This document shows, one piece after another, positions 1 through 8,529 of a stretch of DNA of 64,000 nt. The stretch is from NCBI RefSeq assembly GCF_000152705.1, contig NZ_CH672413.1, positions 310,001 through 374,000 of the forward strand. Reading direction: 5' to 3'. The notes below the pieces were generated by a model. The model ran no database searches. It had not been told where the DNA came from and saw only the letters and a program-made list of their open reading frames with translations. How positions within the stretch are numbered: position 1 is the stretch's first letter; each line of letters begins with the position of its first letter. This DNA comes from Janibacter sp. HTCC2649 (GTDB taxonomy: Bacteria > Actinomycetota > Actinomycetes > Actinomycetales > Dermatophilaceae). A program made the position numbers and the translations under genes.

Positions 1-395
1 ATCCAGGCAGCCCGTGGGATGTGGTCGCGCAGCAGCAACGCGCCGAGGACCGGGGTCAGGACGATGTAGGTGCCCGTGAGAAAGCCGGACACCGACGCCG
101 GGGTGGTCTCGAGTCCGACGGTCTGCAGGAGCTGCGCCACGGCATACAGGACACCGAGACCGGCGCCGAGCGCGAGCTCGCGGCGGGTGAGGGCCAGGGT
201 CTGCCGGTGGAAGAGCGCGAACATGAGCACCGCAGCGATGCCGAACCGCACGCCGAGGAAGTCCGCCGACGGAACGTGCTCGACGAGGTCACGGATGAGG
301 AAGAACGTCGAGCCCCAGACGGCCGTGACGGCGAGGAGCAGGAGAACGGCGAGCCGGGCCCGCCCGTCGTGGGCGAGCGAAGAGGGTGCGGTCAC
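1..395 (-). CDS. EamA/DMT-family permease, N-terminal part (truncated by window edge)
   Basis: The reverse strand reads from a GTG at 395 to the window edge without a stop. The encoded residues begin VTAPSSLAHDG and then give hydrophobic helices with the DMT/EamA pattern: a first helix containing AVTAVWGSTFFLIRDLVE, then DFLGVRFGIAAVLMFAL, and later SGFLTGTYIVLTPVLGALLL. WGSxF and the TPVLGALLL helix are typical of the 10-TM drug/metabolite transporter superfamily. The substrate cannot be inferred. The start lies 2 nt past the stop of the upstream kinase gene, so the two genes are probably co-transcribed. The C-terminal half lies outside the window. Confidence 0.85.
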   Translation of the reverse strand, partial: MTAPSSLAHDGRARLAVLLLLAVTAVWGSTFFLIRDLVEHVPSADFLGVRFGIAAVLMFALFHRQTLALTRRELALGAGLGVLYAVAQLLQTVGLETTPASVSGFLTGTYIVLTPVLGALLLRDHIPRAAW

Positions 396-396
396 C

Positions 397-2343
397 TCAG
401 ACCGTCGTCACGACGATCTCGGAGCCCTTGGGCACCTGATCTCCCTCGCCCGGGTTGAGGCCCTGGACCGTACCGAAGTTGATGCCCGGGATGGCCTGGC
501 GCTCGGTGACCTTGAAGCCGAGCCCACCCAGGATGCCCTTGACCTCATTGAACTGCTTGCCGATGAGCCCACCGGGGACCGCGACGAGCACGGGTCCGTC
601 GGACACCACGACAGAGACCTTGTCGCCCTTGAAGAGCGTGCCCCCGGCCGGGTCCTGACGGATGATCGAGTCCTTGGGCACCGTGTCGCTGTTCTCCCTC
701 GGACCACCCTCTTCGACGACAAGACCGGCCTTCTCGAGAGCTGCCTTGGCGGCGTCGAACGGTTTGCCCGTGAAGTTCTCGACCGAGATCGGCTTCTGAC
801 CCTTGCTCACGGTGAGGGCCACGGACGTCCCGCGCTTGGACTGCACGCCAGCCTTGGGATCGCTGGCGATCACCTGACCGCTGGGGACGTCTTCGCTGAA
901 GGTCTCGGTGACCTTGCCGACGACAAGGTTGGCTCCGGTGATCTGGGTCTTCGCCTCGTCCAGACCCACTCCGGCCAAGGTGGGCACGACATAGCGCTCC
1001 GGCCCCTTGGAGACGACGAGAGTGACCGTGGTGCCGCGACGGACCTCCGCGTTGGCCTTGGGCGTCGTCGAGATGACAAGTCCCTTGGCCACGCTCTCGC
1101 TGAACCCGTCCTGGCGCGTGGGGGCAAGGTGCTGGGTGCGCATGGTGGCCTCTGCGGCGACGACGGGCTTGCCGACGACCGCCGGGACAATCGTCGGGGC
1201 GCCGGGGCCGGCGATGAAGAACCACGCCGTGGCCGAGGCGATCGCAGCGGAGACGATGACGAGGATCCACGGCCACACGGCCCGGCGACGCGTTCGCGGT
1301 GGCACGGTGCGCGCAGTGCGCGCGGGCAACCCAGCGGTCGCGGGAGGTGCGCCGCGCACCTGGTCGCGCAGCGACGGCCCGGCATACGCAGGGTTGGGGC
1401 TTGGGATCGGCCGCTGGACCGGCAGTGCCGTGGTGCGGGTGATGGTGGAGGCTGCGGCGTCGACCGCCGACGGCCGGTCGTCGAGCTCGTCAGCGGTCAG
1501 CTCGCGGCGGGCGGTGCGCATCAGGGTCGCGAACGCCGCTGCATCGGCCGGACGTCCGTCGGGGTCGAGTGAGGTCGCGGCAGCCACGAGCTCGTCGAGG
1601 ATCTCGGGGGACTCGGGGGAGCGGCTGCGCAGGCGCGGGGCTCCGTTGTGGACGTGCTGATAGGCGACGTTGATCGCCGTGTCGCCGTCGAAGGCCTTGG
1701 AGCCGGTGAGCATCTCGAAGAAGACGAGCCCCGCGGCATACACGTCACTGCGAGCGTCGGCGATCCCGCGCTCGACCTGCTCGGGCGACAGGTAGGCAAC
1801 GGTGCCGAGGAGCAGCCCCGACGAGGACGTCACGGTCTGCGAGGTCACGGCGCGGGCCAGGCCGAAGTCGGCCACCTTGACCGCGCCGTCCTCACGCAGG
1901 ATGACGTTCTCGGGCTTGATGTCGCGGTGGATGATGCCCGCATGGTGCGCCGCGGCGAGGGCGTCGAGCACCGGGACCATGATGTCGAGTGCGGCCCGCG
2001 GGGTCAGGGCACCTTCGGTGTCAATGACCTCACGCAGCGTCTGGCCCGGGACGTACTCCATCGCGAGGAACATGAGTCCGTCGTCCTCGCCCTGGTCGTA
2101 GACGGCCACGACACCGGGATGCGACAGGCGGGCGGCGGACCTGGCCTCGCGGTGGAAACGCGAGCGGAACGTGGCGTCCTGGGCGAGGTGCGCCCGCATG
2201 ACCTTGAGCGCGACTTCGCGGTCGAGCCGGGTGTCCAGCGCGAGGTAGACGGTCGCCATTCCACCGTCGGCAAGGCGCTCGATGACGCGGTAGCGACCGT
2301 CGAGGAGCTCGCCGACGAGGTCGTCGGTGGGGGCGGTGGACAC
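397..2343 (-). CDS. pknL: PknL/PknB-type Ser/Thr protein kinase with four PASTA domains
   Basis: This is a 648-residue membrane receptor kinase. I chose GTG at 2343 because the kinase domain starts about 15 residues later and upstream codons look non-coding. Visible motifs are a degenerate glycine loop ([10 protein letters not shown], about 24-33), the ALK lysine (K47), E66, HRDIKPEN (139-146, catalytic D141) and DFG (159-161). A Pro/Arg-rich juxtamembrane segment precedes one membrane helix at about 355-378. Roughly four PASTA repeats follow outside the cell; PASTA repeats bind peptidoglycan or muropeptides in this family. A LysM lytic enzyme and an Rv2175c homologue lie just upstream. In M. 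tuberculosis Rv2175c is a PknL substrate next to pknL, so context favours PknL over PknB. Confidence 0.93.
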   Translation of the reverse strand: MSTAPTDDLVGELLDGRYRVIERLADGGMATVYLALDTRLDREVALKVMRAHLAQDATFRSRFHREARSAARLSHPGVVAVYDQGEDDGLMFLAMEYVPGQTLREVIDTEGALTPRAALDIMVPVLDALAAAHHAGIIHRDIKPENVILREDGAVKVADFGLARAVTSQTVTSSSGLLLGTVAYLSPEQVERGIADARSDVYAAGLVFFEMLTGSKAFDGDTAINVAYQHVHNGAPRLRSRSPESPEILDELVAAATSLDPDGRPADAAAFATLMRTARRELTADELDDRPSAVDAAASTITRTTALPVQRPIPSPNPAYAGPSLRDQVRGAPPATAGLPARTARTVPPRTRRRAVWPWILVIVSAAIASATAWFFIAGPGAPTIVPAVVGKPVVAAEATMRTQHLAPTRQDGFSESVAKGLVISTTPKANAEVRRGTTVTLVVSKGPERYVVPTLAGVGLDEAKTQITGANLVVGKVTETFSEDVPSGQVIASDPKAGVQSKRGTSVALTVSKGQKPISVENFTGKPFDAAKAALEKAGLVVEEGGPRENSDTVPKDSIIRQDPAGGTLFKGDKVSVVVSDGPVLVAVPGGLIGKQFNEVKGILGGLGFKVTERQAIPGINFGTVQGLNPGEGDQVPKGSEIVVTTV

Positions 2344-2405
2344 CCGTTGAGTGTACGGACTGCGCGGACGCAGCCCGTGGACCCCGGTGTCGGACGCTCC
2401 CGGTG

Positions 2406-3533
2406 TCACATACGACCCTTGAGCGCCTTCACCGTTGCGACGTAGGTCTTGGTGTCGCTGTACATGCCGCGCTTCTTCACCGATGACAGGCCCTGGTAGT
2501 AGCCCGCGATCGCGATGTCCTCGGACGCTGCAGAGCGGGTGAGAGCGCGGAGCATCACGACGCCGGCGGTCGCGTTGTCCTGCGGGTTGAGCAGGTCGAG
2601 CTTGCGGCCGACGAGCGAGGAGGCCCACTCACCACCGGACGGGATGACCTGCATCATGCCGACGGCGTTGGCGACCGAGACCTGGCGCTGGTTCCAGCCG
2701 GACTCCTGCATGGAGATCGCGAGCGCCAGCTTCGGGTCGACCCCATGACGTCGGGCGGTCGCCGTGATGAGGGCCTTGGTCTGCGAGCGGGTCGGCACCT
2801 TGCGGTCCGCGAGGATCGCGCGGTTGCGGGCGGCGTTCGCGACGACCTTGGCGGGGTAGGTGCGTCCGGCGAACGAGTTCGCGGCGGGCGCGGCCTTGCG
2901 TGCCGCCGTGGCGGGGATGACGAGGCGCTGTCCCGTGTAGATGACCGTGCCGCGCAGTCCGTTGGCCTTGACGACCGACGAGACAGTGCGTCCGAACTTT
3001 GCCGCAACTCCCAGCAGGGTGTCGCCGCTCTTGACCCGGTATGCCGTCTGCGGGGCTTTTGCTTTCGTGCTCGCCTTGGCGGCGGGGGACGTGGCGGCGG
3101 CATGCGCGGAGCCGGTGAGGCGCAGTTGCTGGCCGGGGTAGATGAACGACTTCGGGGAGATGCCGTTGGCCTTGGCGATCGCGGGCATCGTTGTGCGGTA
3201 GCGCGCTGCGATGCCGTAGAGAGTTTCGCCGGCGGTGACCGTGTGGATAGCGCTCGTGCGCGTCGTACGGGGAGCGGCCTTGGCGGTCGAGGTGGCTCGG
3301 CCGGGCACCTGGATGGTCGAACCGGTCCAGAGGCGGCGGGCGTCACTGATGTGGTTCTTGGCGGCGAGCGCCCGGGGCGTCGTCCTGAAGGTCGCGGCGA
3401 GTCCGATGAGGGTGTCGCCGTCCTTGACGGTGTAGGTCGTCCAGCCGTGTGGTGCTGGGCTCGAGTGGGTCGAGACGGTTGTCGGGATGAGGGCGGCGGG
3501 TGGGACCGTCGCGGGGGGCATGGCGATGACCAT
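2406..3533 (-). CDS. Triple-LysM lytic transglycosylase-like protein
   Basis: This 375-residue protein has three LysM modules at about 33-77, 96-139 and 164-207; each shows the GDTL/GETL start and an IYPGQQL/IYTGQRL-type end. A lytic transglycosylase (SLT/GEWL) domain follows at about 245-350. The likely catalytic glutamate is E277 in ISMQESGW, followed by SVANAVGMMQVIP. LysM binds N-acetylglucosamine-containing glycan, so the protein should act on peptidoglycan. An AAGGA Shine-Dalgarno lies 8 nt before ATG 3533. The N-terminus is Pro/Ala/Thr-rich with no charged n-region and is not a classical signal peptide, which is odd for a wall enzyme. It is transcribed toward the PASTA kinase gene 62 nt downstream, suggesting a shared cell-wall role. 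Confidence 0.9.
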   Translation of the reverse strand: MVIAMPPATVPPAALIPTTVSTHSSPAPHGWTTYTVKDGDTLIGLAATFRTTPRALAAKNHISDARRLWTGSTIQVPGRATSTAKAAPRTTRTSAIHTVTAGETLYGIAARYRTTMPAIAKANGISPKSFIYPGQQLRLTGSAHAAATSPAAKASTKAKAPQTAYRVKSGDTLLGVAAKFGRTVSSVVKANGLRGTVIYTGQRLVIPATAARKAAPAANSFAGRTYPAKVVANAARNRAILADRKVPTRSQTKALITATARRHGVDPKLALAISMQESGWNQRQVSVANAVGMMQVIPSGGEWASSLVGRKLDLLNPQDNATAGVVMLRALTRSAASEDIAIAGYYQGLSSVKKRGMYSDTKTYVATVKALKGRM

Positions 3534-3664
3534 GTGGGCCGTCCTTTCCGAGACGACGAGCTGGGGGAGCCGTCGTGTTGTCTGTGTGACTGCTGTGATA
3601 GGCGATGCCAGAGTAGCGGGTGTGACTAGTTCGTGGGGGATTGAGGATGTGGCACGCTGGCCTC

Positions 3665-4036
3665 GTGACTGCTCAGCACCCTGAACTCGAGTCCCTCGTC
3701 GGCCAATGGCTGACCGTTCCTGACCTCGCCGAACGCCTCGGACTCCCGATGTCGACGGTGCGTCAGCTGATCGACGACCGCGAGGTGCTGGCAGCCCGCA
3801 TCGGCGAACGCAACGTCATCGCCGTCCCCGAGAAGTTCCTCGACGACGAAGGCATCCTGCCCGCGCTCAAGGGCACGTTCACCGTGCTCGGCGACGGCGG
3901 TATGAACGACACCGAGATGCTCATCTGGCTCTTCACCCCGGATGCCTCACTGCCCGTCGAAGGCGCCCCCATCGACTCGCTCCGTGGCGGTTTCAAGACC
4001 GAAGTCCGACGCCGAGCCATGGAACTCGCCTTCTGA
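3665..4036 (+). CDS. Rv2175c-family DNA-binding protein
   Basis: About 123 residues beginning VTAQHPELESLVGQWLTVPDLAERLGLPM. The N-terminal half carries a winged-helix/excisionase-like HTH (LTVPDLAERLGLPMSTVRQLID). The C-terminal half (GTFTVLGDGGMNDTEMLIWLF) is the Rv2175c C-terminal domain. In M. tuberculosis this protein binds DNA and is phosphorylated by PknL. GTG 3665 is preferred because the conserved sequence starts there; TTG 3641 and ATG 3647 are in frame upstream and cannot be excluded. It is divergent from the LysM and kinase genes, and the accessory island begins directly downstream of its stop. Confidence 0.88.
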   Translation: MTAQHPELESLVGQWLTVPDLAERLGLPMSTVRQLIDDREVLAARIGERNVIAVPEKFLDDEGILPALKGTFTVLGDGGMNDTEMLIWLFTPDASLPVEGAPIDSLRGGFKTEVRRRAMELAF

Positions 4037-4441
4037 CGCTTCCCCGTTGAGGCCCGACGCGGTCTGTCGCATAGACGGGGGTTTCAGTTCATCCTTCGTT
4101 CGAGCGTGCGGTCAGGCCGACTACCGGCAAACGCCGCACGGCGTGACGGAAGGTCTGAACTGCATATGAGCGATTTATGGGGTGCGGCCTTCCGCCCATA
4201 GACCCACGGTCGAAGCGTCCCGAAGGACGCCCCACACCGGCCAGACTGTCCGTGCACAAGAAAGTGGCGCTCGACCTAGTCGGTTACAGGCTGGCGACCA
4301 CCGCTCGGCCGACGTGTCGGAGAACCATGTGCCGTCGGTCGCCACCATCTTCCGCGAGGGCCACCCACTTAAGATCACCAACATGGCCGCGGCGCACACC
4401 AGGCGCATACGCCTAGACCGCGAAAGGTAAACAGGACCGGG
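4037..4441. other. Gene-poor left edge of the accessory island
   Basis: I support no gene in these 405 nt. A short frame at 4182-4430 (82 codons, ending near AAAHTRRIRLDRER) has no recognisable family, and other frames overlap it. No tRNA, integrase site or clear terminator is visible. An AGGA about 5 nt before ATG 4442 would serve as ribosome-binding site for the abiH-like gene. The segment marks the switch from core to accessory sequence. Confidence 0.5.
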
Positions 4442-5173
4442 ATGGGCTATCGCACGTTCACGACTGCCGACTACCGGGCGCTGAGGCGCCAGCACAACAT
4501 AATGGTGCTGGTGGGCAACGGCTTCGACATCCAAGTCACCCGGCGCTACGAGTCTCGGTTCTCTCCACGCTACCCAGCCTTTTACCACTACCTCTTGTCT
4601 CGGGTCTTCGACTCCTCGAACCTTGTGGTCCGGCAGATGGCCACCGCCAAGGAGGATGGTCAGGAGAACTGGAGTGACGTCGAAGCAGCGATCGGTCGCC
4701 TCATCACAATTGAGGGAGGCTGGCACTCGGCTGACGCAGTCTACGAGGCGACGCTCGCCATCCAGTCAGCATTCTCGGAGTACCTGGAGCTCGTCGCACC
4801 GCCCGACCTACTCGCCCGAGTCGGCGAGGACTCAGCGAAGGGATCCTTGGCCGTAAAGTCAATGGCGGACTTTATTGGGGACGTCGCCAAGGGGTCTTCG
4901 ACCTTCGACTCCTTCGCCTTTCCCGAAGAGACCCACCACTACGACCTGTTCAACTATCTGTTCGTCAACTTCAATTACACACCTCTGCTAGACGACTACG
5001 TCTTCCGCGACGCCCAACAGTTCCGACCACAGGCGCACAAGTATGCCGACCGGAACTTCCAGTTCTGGCCCAACCCAACTAATCATCCGGATGGGTTTGG
5101 AAACCACGAGACCAGCTGGTCCAGCTATGTCCGCAGCGAAGTCATCCATCCCCACGGACGGGTCTGCCCAGAG
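4442..5173 (+). pseudogene. AbiH-type abortive-infection protein, N-terminal part (split by IS3 element)
   Basis: The first 244 codons of an AbiH-like gene. Residues 25-29 give the family signature GNGFD (MVLVGNGFDIQVTRRYESRF), followed by ENWSDVEAAIGRL and, near residue 178, FNYTPLLDDY, then EVIHPHGRV. After GAG at 5171-5173 the frame enters the left end of an insertion sequence and stops at 5182. The missing C-terminal part resumes at 6446 in the same frame. Joined, the halves give about 393 residues, normal for AbiH proteins, which cause abortive infection against phage in Lactococcus. As it stands the gene should be inactive. I am sure of the split and fairly sure of the family, which rests on motif memory rather than a search. 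Confidence 0.8.
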
Positions 5174-5226
5174 TTTGGTTGACACCTGACCTGTGAGGAT
5201 TCGTCCTCGCTGGAAGGATGTTCACC

Positions 5227-5514
5227 ATGGCGAAGGCATATCCCAAGGAGTTCCGCGACGACGTCTTGGCAGTGGCCCGCAAGGGCGACGCTGCGATGTC
5301 CCAGATCGCGAAGGACTTCGGAATCTCCGAAGGCACGCTGTCCAACTGGCTCAAGCGGGCGGACATCGAGGACGGCAACCGTCCCGGCGTGACCGACGCC
5401 GCCCGTATGGAGTCTCGGGAGAAGGACAAGCGGATCCGGCTCCTTGAGCAGGAGAACGAGGTCCTGCGGCGTGCCGCTGCCTATCTGTCGCAGGCCAACC
5501 TGCCGGGAAAATAG
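5227..5514 (+). CDS. IS3-family transposase OrfA
   Basis: 95 residues starting MAKAYPKEFRDDVLAVA. It is an HTH protein of the IS3/IS911 OrfA type (SQIAKDFGISEGTLSNWLKRAD) followed by a leucine-zipper-like stretch (KDKRIRLLEQENEVLRRAAAYL), which in this family mediates multimerisation and joins OrfA to OrfB. ATG 5227 is preferred to 5218 because MAKxYPxEFR is the usual family start. The last codons read GGA AAA TAG. An A run at 5508-5511 allows a -1 slip into the OrfB frame. Confidence 0.92.
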   Translation: MAKAYPKEFRDDVLAVARKGDAAMSQIAKDFGISEGTLSNWLKRADIEDGNRPGVTDAARMESREKDKRIRLLEQENEVLRRAAAYLSQANLPGK

Positions 5515-5534
5515 TCTTCCCTCTCGTCCGCGAA

Positions 5535-6419
5535 TTGGCCGCGACCGGTGCCCGCATCAGGGTGCCGGTCGCGGTGGCGTGCAGGGTCCTGGGCTGGTCG
5601 ACCCAGGGGTACTACAAGTGGCTCAACGCCCCCGTCAGTCAGCGGGACTGGGATGACGCGCACGTCATCGAGGTGATCCGGGGGATCCACGAAGACGACC
5701 CCACGCTGGGCTACCGATTCATCGCCGACGAGCTCGAGGACCACAACGTCCAAGCCTCAGAGAACCGTGTGTGGCGGCTGTGCTCGACCGCAGGGATCTT
5801 CGCCTCGCACCACCGGCGCAGGGGCAAGGCCGGCAAGCCCGGACCGGCCGTGCACGATGACCTGCTCGCCAGCGTCGACGAGAAGGGCCGGGTCACCCAC
5901 GACTTCACCGGCGCTGCGACCGGACCGAACCAGGTGTGGCTGACCGACATCAGCGAGCACCCCACACGTGAGGGCAAGCTCTACCTGTGCGCGGTCAAGG
6001 ACGTGTACTCCAACAAAATCGTGGGCTACTCCATCGACTCACGGATGAAGTCGTCCCTGGCCGCATCGGCGCTGCGGAACGCGATCGCGCTGCGCGCACC
6101 GGTGAGCACGATCGTGCACTCGGATCGGGGCAGCCAATTTCGTTCGAAGAAGGTCGTGCGCCTGCTGAAGAACAACGGCCTGCGCGGGTCGATGGGTCGC
6201 GTCGGATCATCCGGTGACAACGCCGCCATGGAGTCGTTTTTCTCACTGCTGCAAAAGAACGTCCTGAACACGCGGCGTTGGGAAAGCCGCGATGAACTCC
6301 GGCTCGCGATCGTCATCTGGATCGAAACCAAGTACAACCGCCGCCGTCGCCAGCGGGCCCTGGGCAAGCTCACCCCGATCGAGTTTGAGATGATCTACGC
6401 AGCCGCAGAAGCGGCCTGA
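5535..6419 (+). CDS. IS3-family transposase OrfB (DDE integrase)
   Basis: Catalytic subunit with a retroviral-integrase-type rve domain. DDE residues are visible in NQVWLTDIS (first Asp), TIVHSDRGSQF (second Asp) and GDNAAMESFFSLLQK (Glu). An HTH_21-type segment (IRGIHEDDPTLGYRFIADEL) precedes the domain. The frame is open from 5511, just past the OrfA A4 run, giving IVFPLVRELAATG, so the natural product is probably an OrfAB fusion made by -1 frameshifting. TTG 5535 is only the first possible independent start. No disabling stop or missing catalytic residue is seen. Confidence 0.92.
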   Translation: MAATGARIRVPVAVACRVLGWSTQGYYKWLNAPVSQRDWDDAHVIEVIRGIHEDDPTLGYRFIADELEDHNVQASENRVWRLCSTAGIFASHHRRRGKAGKPGPAVHDDLLASVDEKGRVTHDFTGAATGPNQVWLTDISEHPTREGKLYLCAVKDVYSNKIVGYSIDSRMKSSLAASALRNAIALRAPVSTIVHSDRGSQFRSKKVVRLLKNNGLRGSMGRVGSSGDNAAMESFFSLLQKNVLNTRRWESRDELRLAIVIWIETKYNRRRRQRALGKLTPIEFEMIYAAAEAA

Positions 6420-6445
6420 GAATCATCAACCCCGAGTGTCAACCA

Positions 6446-6895
6446 GACCGGGGGCAGTCCCGACAGCAGCCGATTCCACGGTCGTTGCTGTTCGGGATCG
6501 ACGCCCCCGACAACCTCGCCCAAGGCATCGACCCCCATCGGCAACTCATGAAGCCGTACTGGGCGATGAACCGAATCGAGTACGGCCACCTGTTCTCCGA
6601 CACCCGGCTGTTCATCATCTTCGGGTGCTCTCTTGGCGAATCGGACGGCTGGTGGTGGCGACGCGTCTACGAAGTGCTACACCTCCAGACCGACGCCGGA
6701 ACGCCCCTGAGCGAACTCATCATCTACTGGTGGAGCCCTGTCGCCAGCCCCGACACTAGGGAAGAAATACTCGACACCTTCTTCGCCGTCGCCGCAGGAG
6801 AGTCGGACGAACTCGAGCGCGCGAGCGTGGAGGACCGGATCCAGGTCGTGCTGTACTACGACGCCAGCCCGCCAGCCTTCCTCGCTACGCCGTGA
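6446..6895 (+). pseudogene. AbiH-type protein, C-terminal part
   Basis: Continuation of the disrupted abiH-like gene after the insertion sequence. The frame is open from the first base after the right inverted repeat and reads DRGQSRQQPIPRSLLFGID, then RLFIIFGCSLGESDGWWW. The latter corresponds to the conserved GHSLGxxD block near the AbiH C-terminus, with Cys in place of the usual His. The distance from the last N-terminal codon (5173) to 6446 is 1272 nt, divisible by three, so both halves share a frame. A separate product could start at TTG 6485 but would lack the GNGFD domain. Confidence 0.75.
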
Positions 6896-6903
6896 GGTCG
6901 ACT

Positions 6904-6924
6904 GACCCGGTCAGCGACCGGGTC
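6904..6924. terminator. Candidate hairpin after abiH
   Basis: An 8-bp perfect stem, GACCCGGT and ACCGGGTC, closes a 5-nt loop (CAGCG) 8 nt past the abiH stop. It lies between abiH and the convergent kinase gene. There is no T-tract, so termination is inferred only from position and stem. Confidence 0.45.
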
Positions 6925-7040
6925 AGCGACCGCCGAACTGACTGGGCGGCGTTGCTCTCCTCAGCCGCGACCCTAAATTGGTCCACGGCCACCACTGTGC
7001 GAGAACCACCCTGACCAGCCAGCATCGAGACCTGAGCGAC

Positions 7041-8210
7041 CTACGCGGTTGTCTGAATAGGAGGAGCATCTAACTTCTCGACTTCGGCAATCAATTCGGT
7101 GACGGCTTGGTAGCGCTGGCCGACGTCGTTGACAGCGCATCGATGGATGATGCGGCCTACCTCGTCCGTCGCCGGCGGAAGAGACTCTCGCCCGGTAAAG
7201 ATGTAGGCGAGGACGTGCCCGATGGCGTATATCTCGTTCACTACCCCGTAGTCCTTGAAGCTACTAAGTGTGGGATCGCGAACGGTCCCTTTCATCTCGG
7301 TTTGCGTCCGAGTGAACTCGCTCGTCTGGTCCTTTACCAGTCCGAAATCCGACAGTTTGACCAGGACTGCGCCAGAGTCGAAGACTTTCAACAGGATGTT
7401 CTGAAGGCTGACGTCGCGGTGAAGCAGGCCCTCGTGATGCAAGTAGTTCAAGCCGTAGAGGAACTGCAACGCAATGCGCTTCCGCGCGGCGAAGGACATG
7501 GTGCCATTCTTTTTGCGTATGTAATCGCGGAGCGTGGTGTCGCAGAACTCCATGCGGTACTCGTTGCGGGCCTCGTCGTAGCGATAGACCTCCACCACGT
7601 ACGGGAAGCTCAGCCTCTTTAAGACCGCGAACTCCTGCTTGAAGCGTTCGAGGTCTCGTTCGTTCAGGTCCCTCTTGGCCCTCTTCACAGCGAAGTTGAT
7701 GTTGTAGTCAGGGTCGACGTAGGAGTAAACGTGGGCGAAGGACCCGCTGCCAACCATCTTCAGCTCCACAGGCTCCTGGTGCTTATTCAGCTTGACGTGC
7801 TTGGCCGCATGGACGAACACCGGCTCGTAGGCGATGACCCCGATGGTTTCGAAGTCGTCAGGCACGGTACTGCCACCACTCGGGGAAAGCCAAGGGCGGC
7901 AACGCTCCAGTGCATCCTGGTAAGTGTCGGCAAACTCGACCTCCACCCCGGCCCGCTTCAAAGTGTGGAGGTCGGCCTTGATCTCTTGGATAAGGGACAG
8001 AAGGGCACGGCTGTTTTCGGCCCAGTAGTGCTGCGTGGTCTCGGCCCGTCCGTTGATGTCGGTGAAGTGCTCGTTCAGCCGTTCGTGGAGGACCGCGAAC
8101 ATGTGACCCCACTCCGGGTCCTCATAGAGGCGATCGAACGCTCGTGACGAGGGCACAGCCTCGTACTTCTCACGTAGATCGGTCAGCATGAACTCGACCG
8201 CGTTGGCCAT
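7041..8210 (-). CDS. Ser/Thr protein kinase with unknown N-terminal domain, accessory island
   Basis: 389 residues. Residues 1-145 show no family I recognise. Residues 150-375 form a eukaryotic-like kinase: GSGSFAHVY (154-162), FAVKRAK (K176), E193, LHRDVSLQNILL (catalytic D266) and SDFG (288-290). The catalytic loop has Ser at 268 where Ser/Thr kinases normally have Lys (HRDxKxxN). An APE-like segment is poorly preserved (RDPTLSS). No membrane segment or PASTA domain is present, so it should be cytosolic. It is convergent with the abiH remnant. Its codon use (AAG/ATT/GTA, lower GC) differs from the core genes, which fits horizontal acquisition. A role in phage defence is inference from the neighbourhood only. 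Confidence 0.85.
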   Translation of the reverse strand: MANAVEFMLTDLREKYEAVPSSRAFDRLYEDPEWGHMFAVLHERLNEHFTDINGRAETTQHYWAENSRALLSLIQEIKADLHTLKRAGVEVEFADTYQDALERCRPWLSPSGGSTVPDDFETIGVIAYEPVFVHAAKHVKLNKHQEPVELKMVGSGSFAHVYSYVDPDYNINFAVKRAKRDLNERDLERFKQEFAVLKRLSFPYVVEVYRYDEARNEYRMEFCDTTLRDYIRKKNGTMSFAARKRIALQFLYGLNYLHHEGLLHRDVSLQNILLKVFDSGAVLVKLSDFGLVKDQTSEFTRTQTEMKGTVRDPTLSSFKDYGVVNEIYAIGHVLAYIFTGRESLPPATDEVGRIIHRCAVNDVGQRYQAVTELIAEVEKLDAPPIQTTA

Positions 8211-8529
8211 CGATCCCCCTTTCTGAAGAAGACCCTATGCCCCGTCCAATCTCGGCAGGAGCACTTCCAGTGGCGTAGGGCCAACCGTGCCGCCGGACGA
8301 TCGCCCGCTGTCGGCACCTCAGAACCGCTGATGAGACGCCATGCCGCCCGAATGCGCGTCGACTGTAGAGCTTCCTGGGGGGACCGGCTTCAGACCGCCG
8401 GGAGTCGGAATCCTGTCGGTTGGTTGCTTAAGCCAAACCTGCCTGGCGGGAATCGCGACTGGTGACAGAGCTTGGTGGCAAACTCGCATCCTCACGTGCG
8501 CGCACGGCCAGACACGGATGGGAATCACG
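8211..8529. other. Divergent intergenic region, no gene supported
   Basis: These 319 nt separate the divergent kinase and Cys-rich genes and must hold both promoters. A frame open from 8341 joins the downstream gene, but its residues 1-60 look like translated non-coding DNA. I saw no convincing operator, hairpin or RNA gene. Confidence 0.5.

Larger units (their letters stand above)
5176..6445 (+). mobile_element. IS3-family insertion sequence, 1270 bp, inside abiH
   Basis: The element begins TGGTTGACAC (5176-5185) and ends with its exact inverted copy GTGTCAACCA (6436-6445), giving the TG...CA ends typical of IS3. It carries orfA (5227-5514) and orfB (5535-6419, in frame from 5511) in the -1 relation. 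Both coding regions look intact, so it may still be mobile. Flanks are ...CAGAGTT on the left and GACCGGG on the right, so no target-site duplication is evident. That suggests later recombination or flank mutation. Confidence 0.92.

Noticed and set aside
2344-2628. Longer start for the PASTA kinase (up to 2628)
   Set aside because: The extra residues overlap the LysM gene on the same strand and match no kinase N-terminus; GTG 2343 precedes the conserved domain directly.
3534-3640. c-di-AMP (ydaO) riboswitch before the LysM gene
   Set aside because: Such riboswitches often precede actinobacterial LysM genes, but the gap is only about 107 nt and shows none of the expected pairing.
4182-4430. 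82-codon frame at the left edge of the island
   Set aside because: No family, no convincing ribosome site, and competing frames overlap it. Not annotated as a gene.
8341-8529. Upstream extension of the Cys-rich protein
   Set aside because: The added residues look like translated intergenic DNA, while ATG 8530 starts a plausible charged helix.
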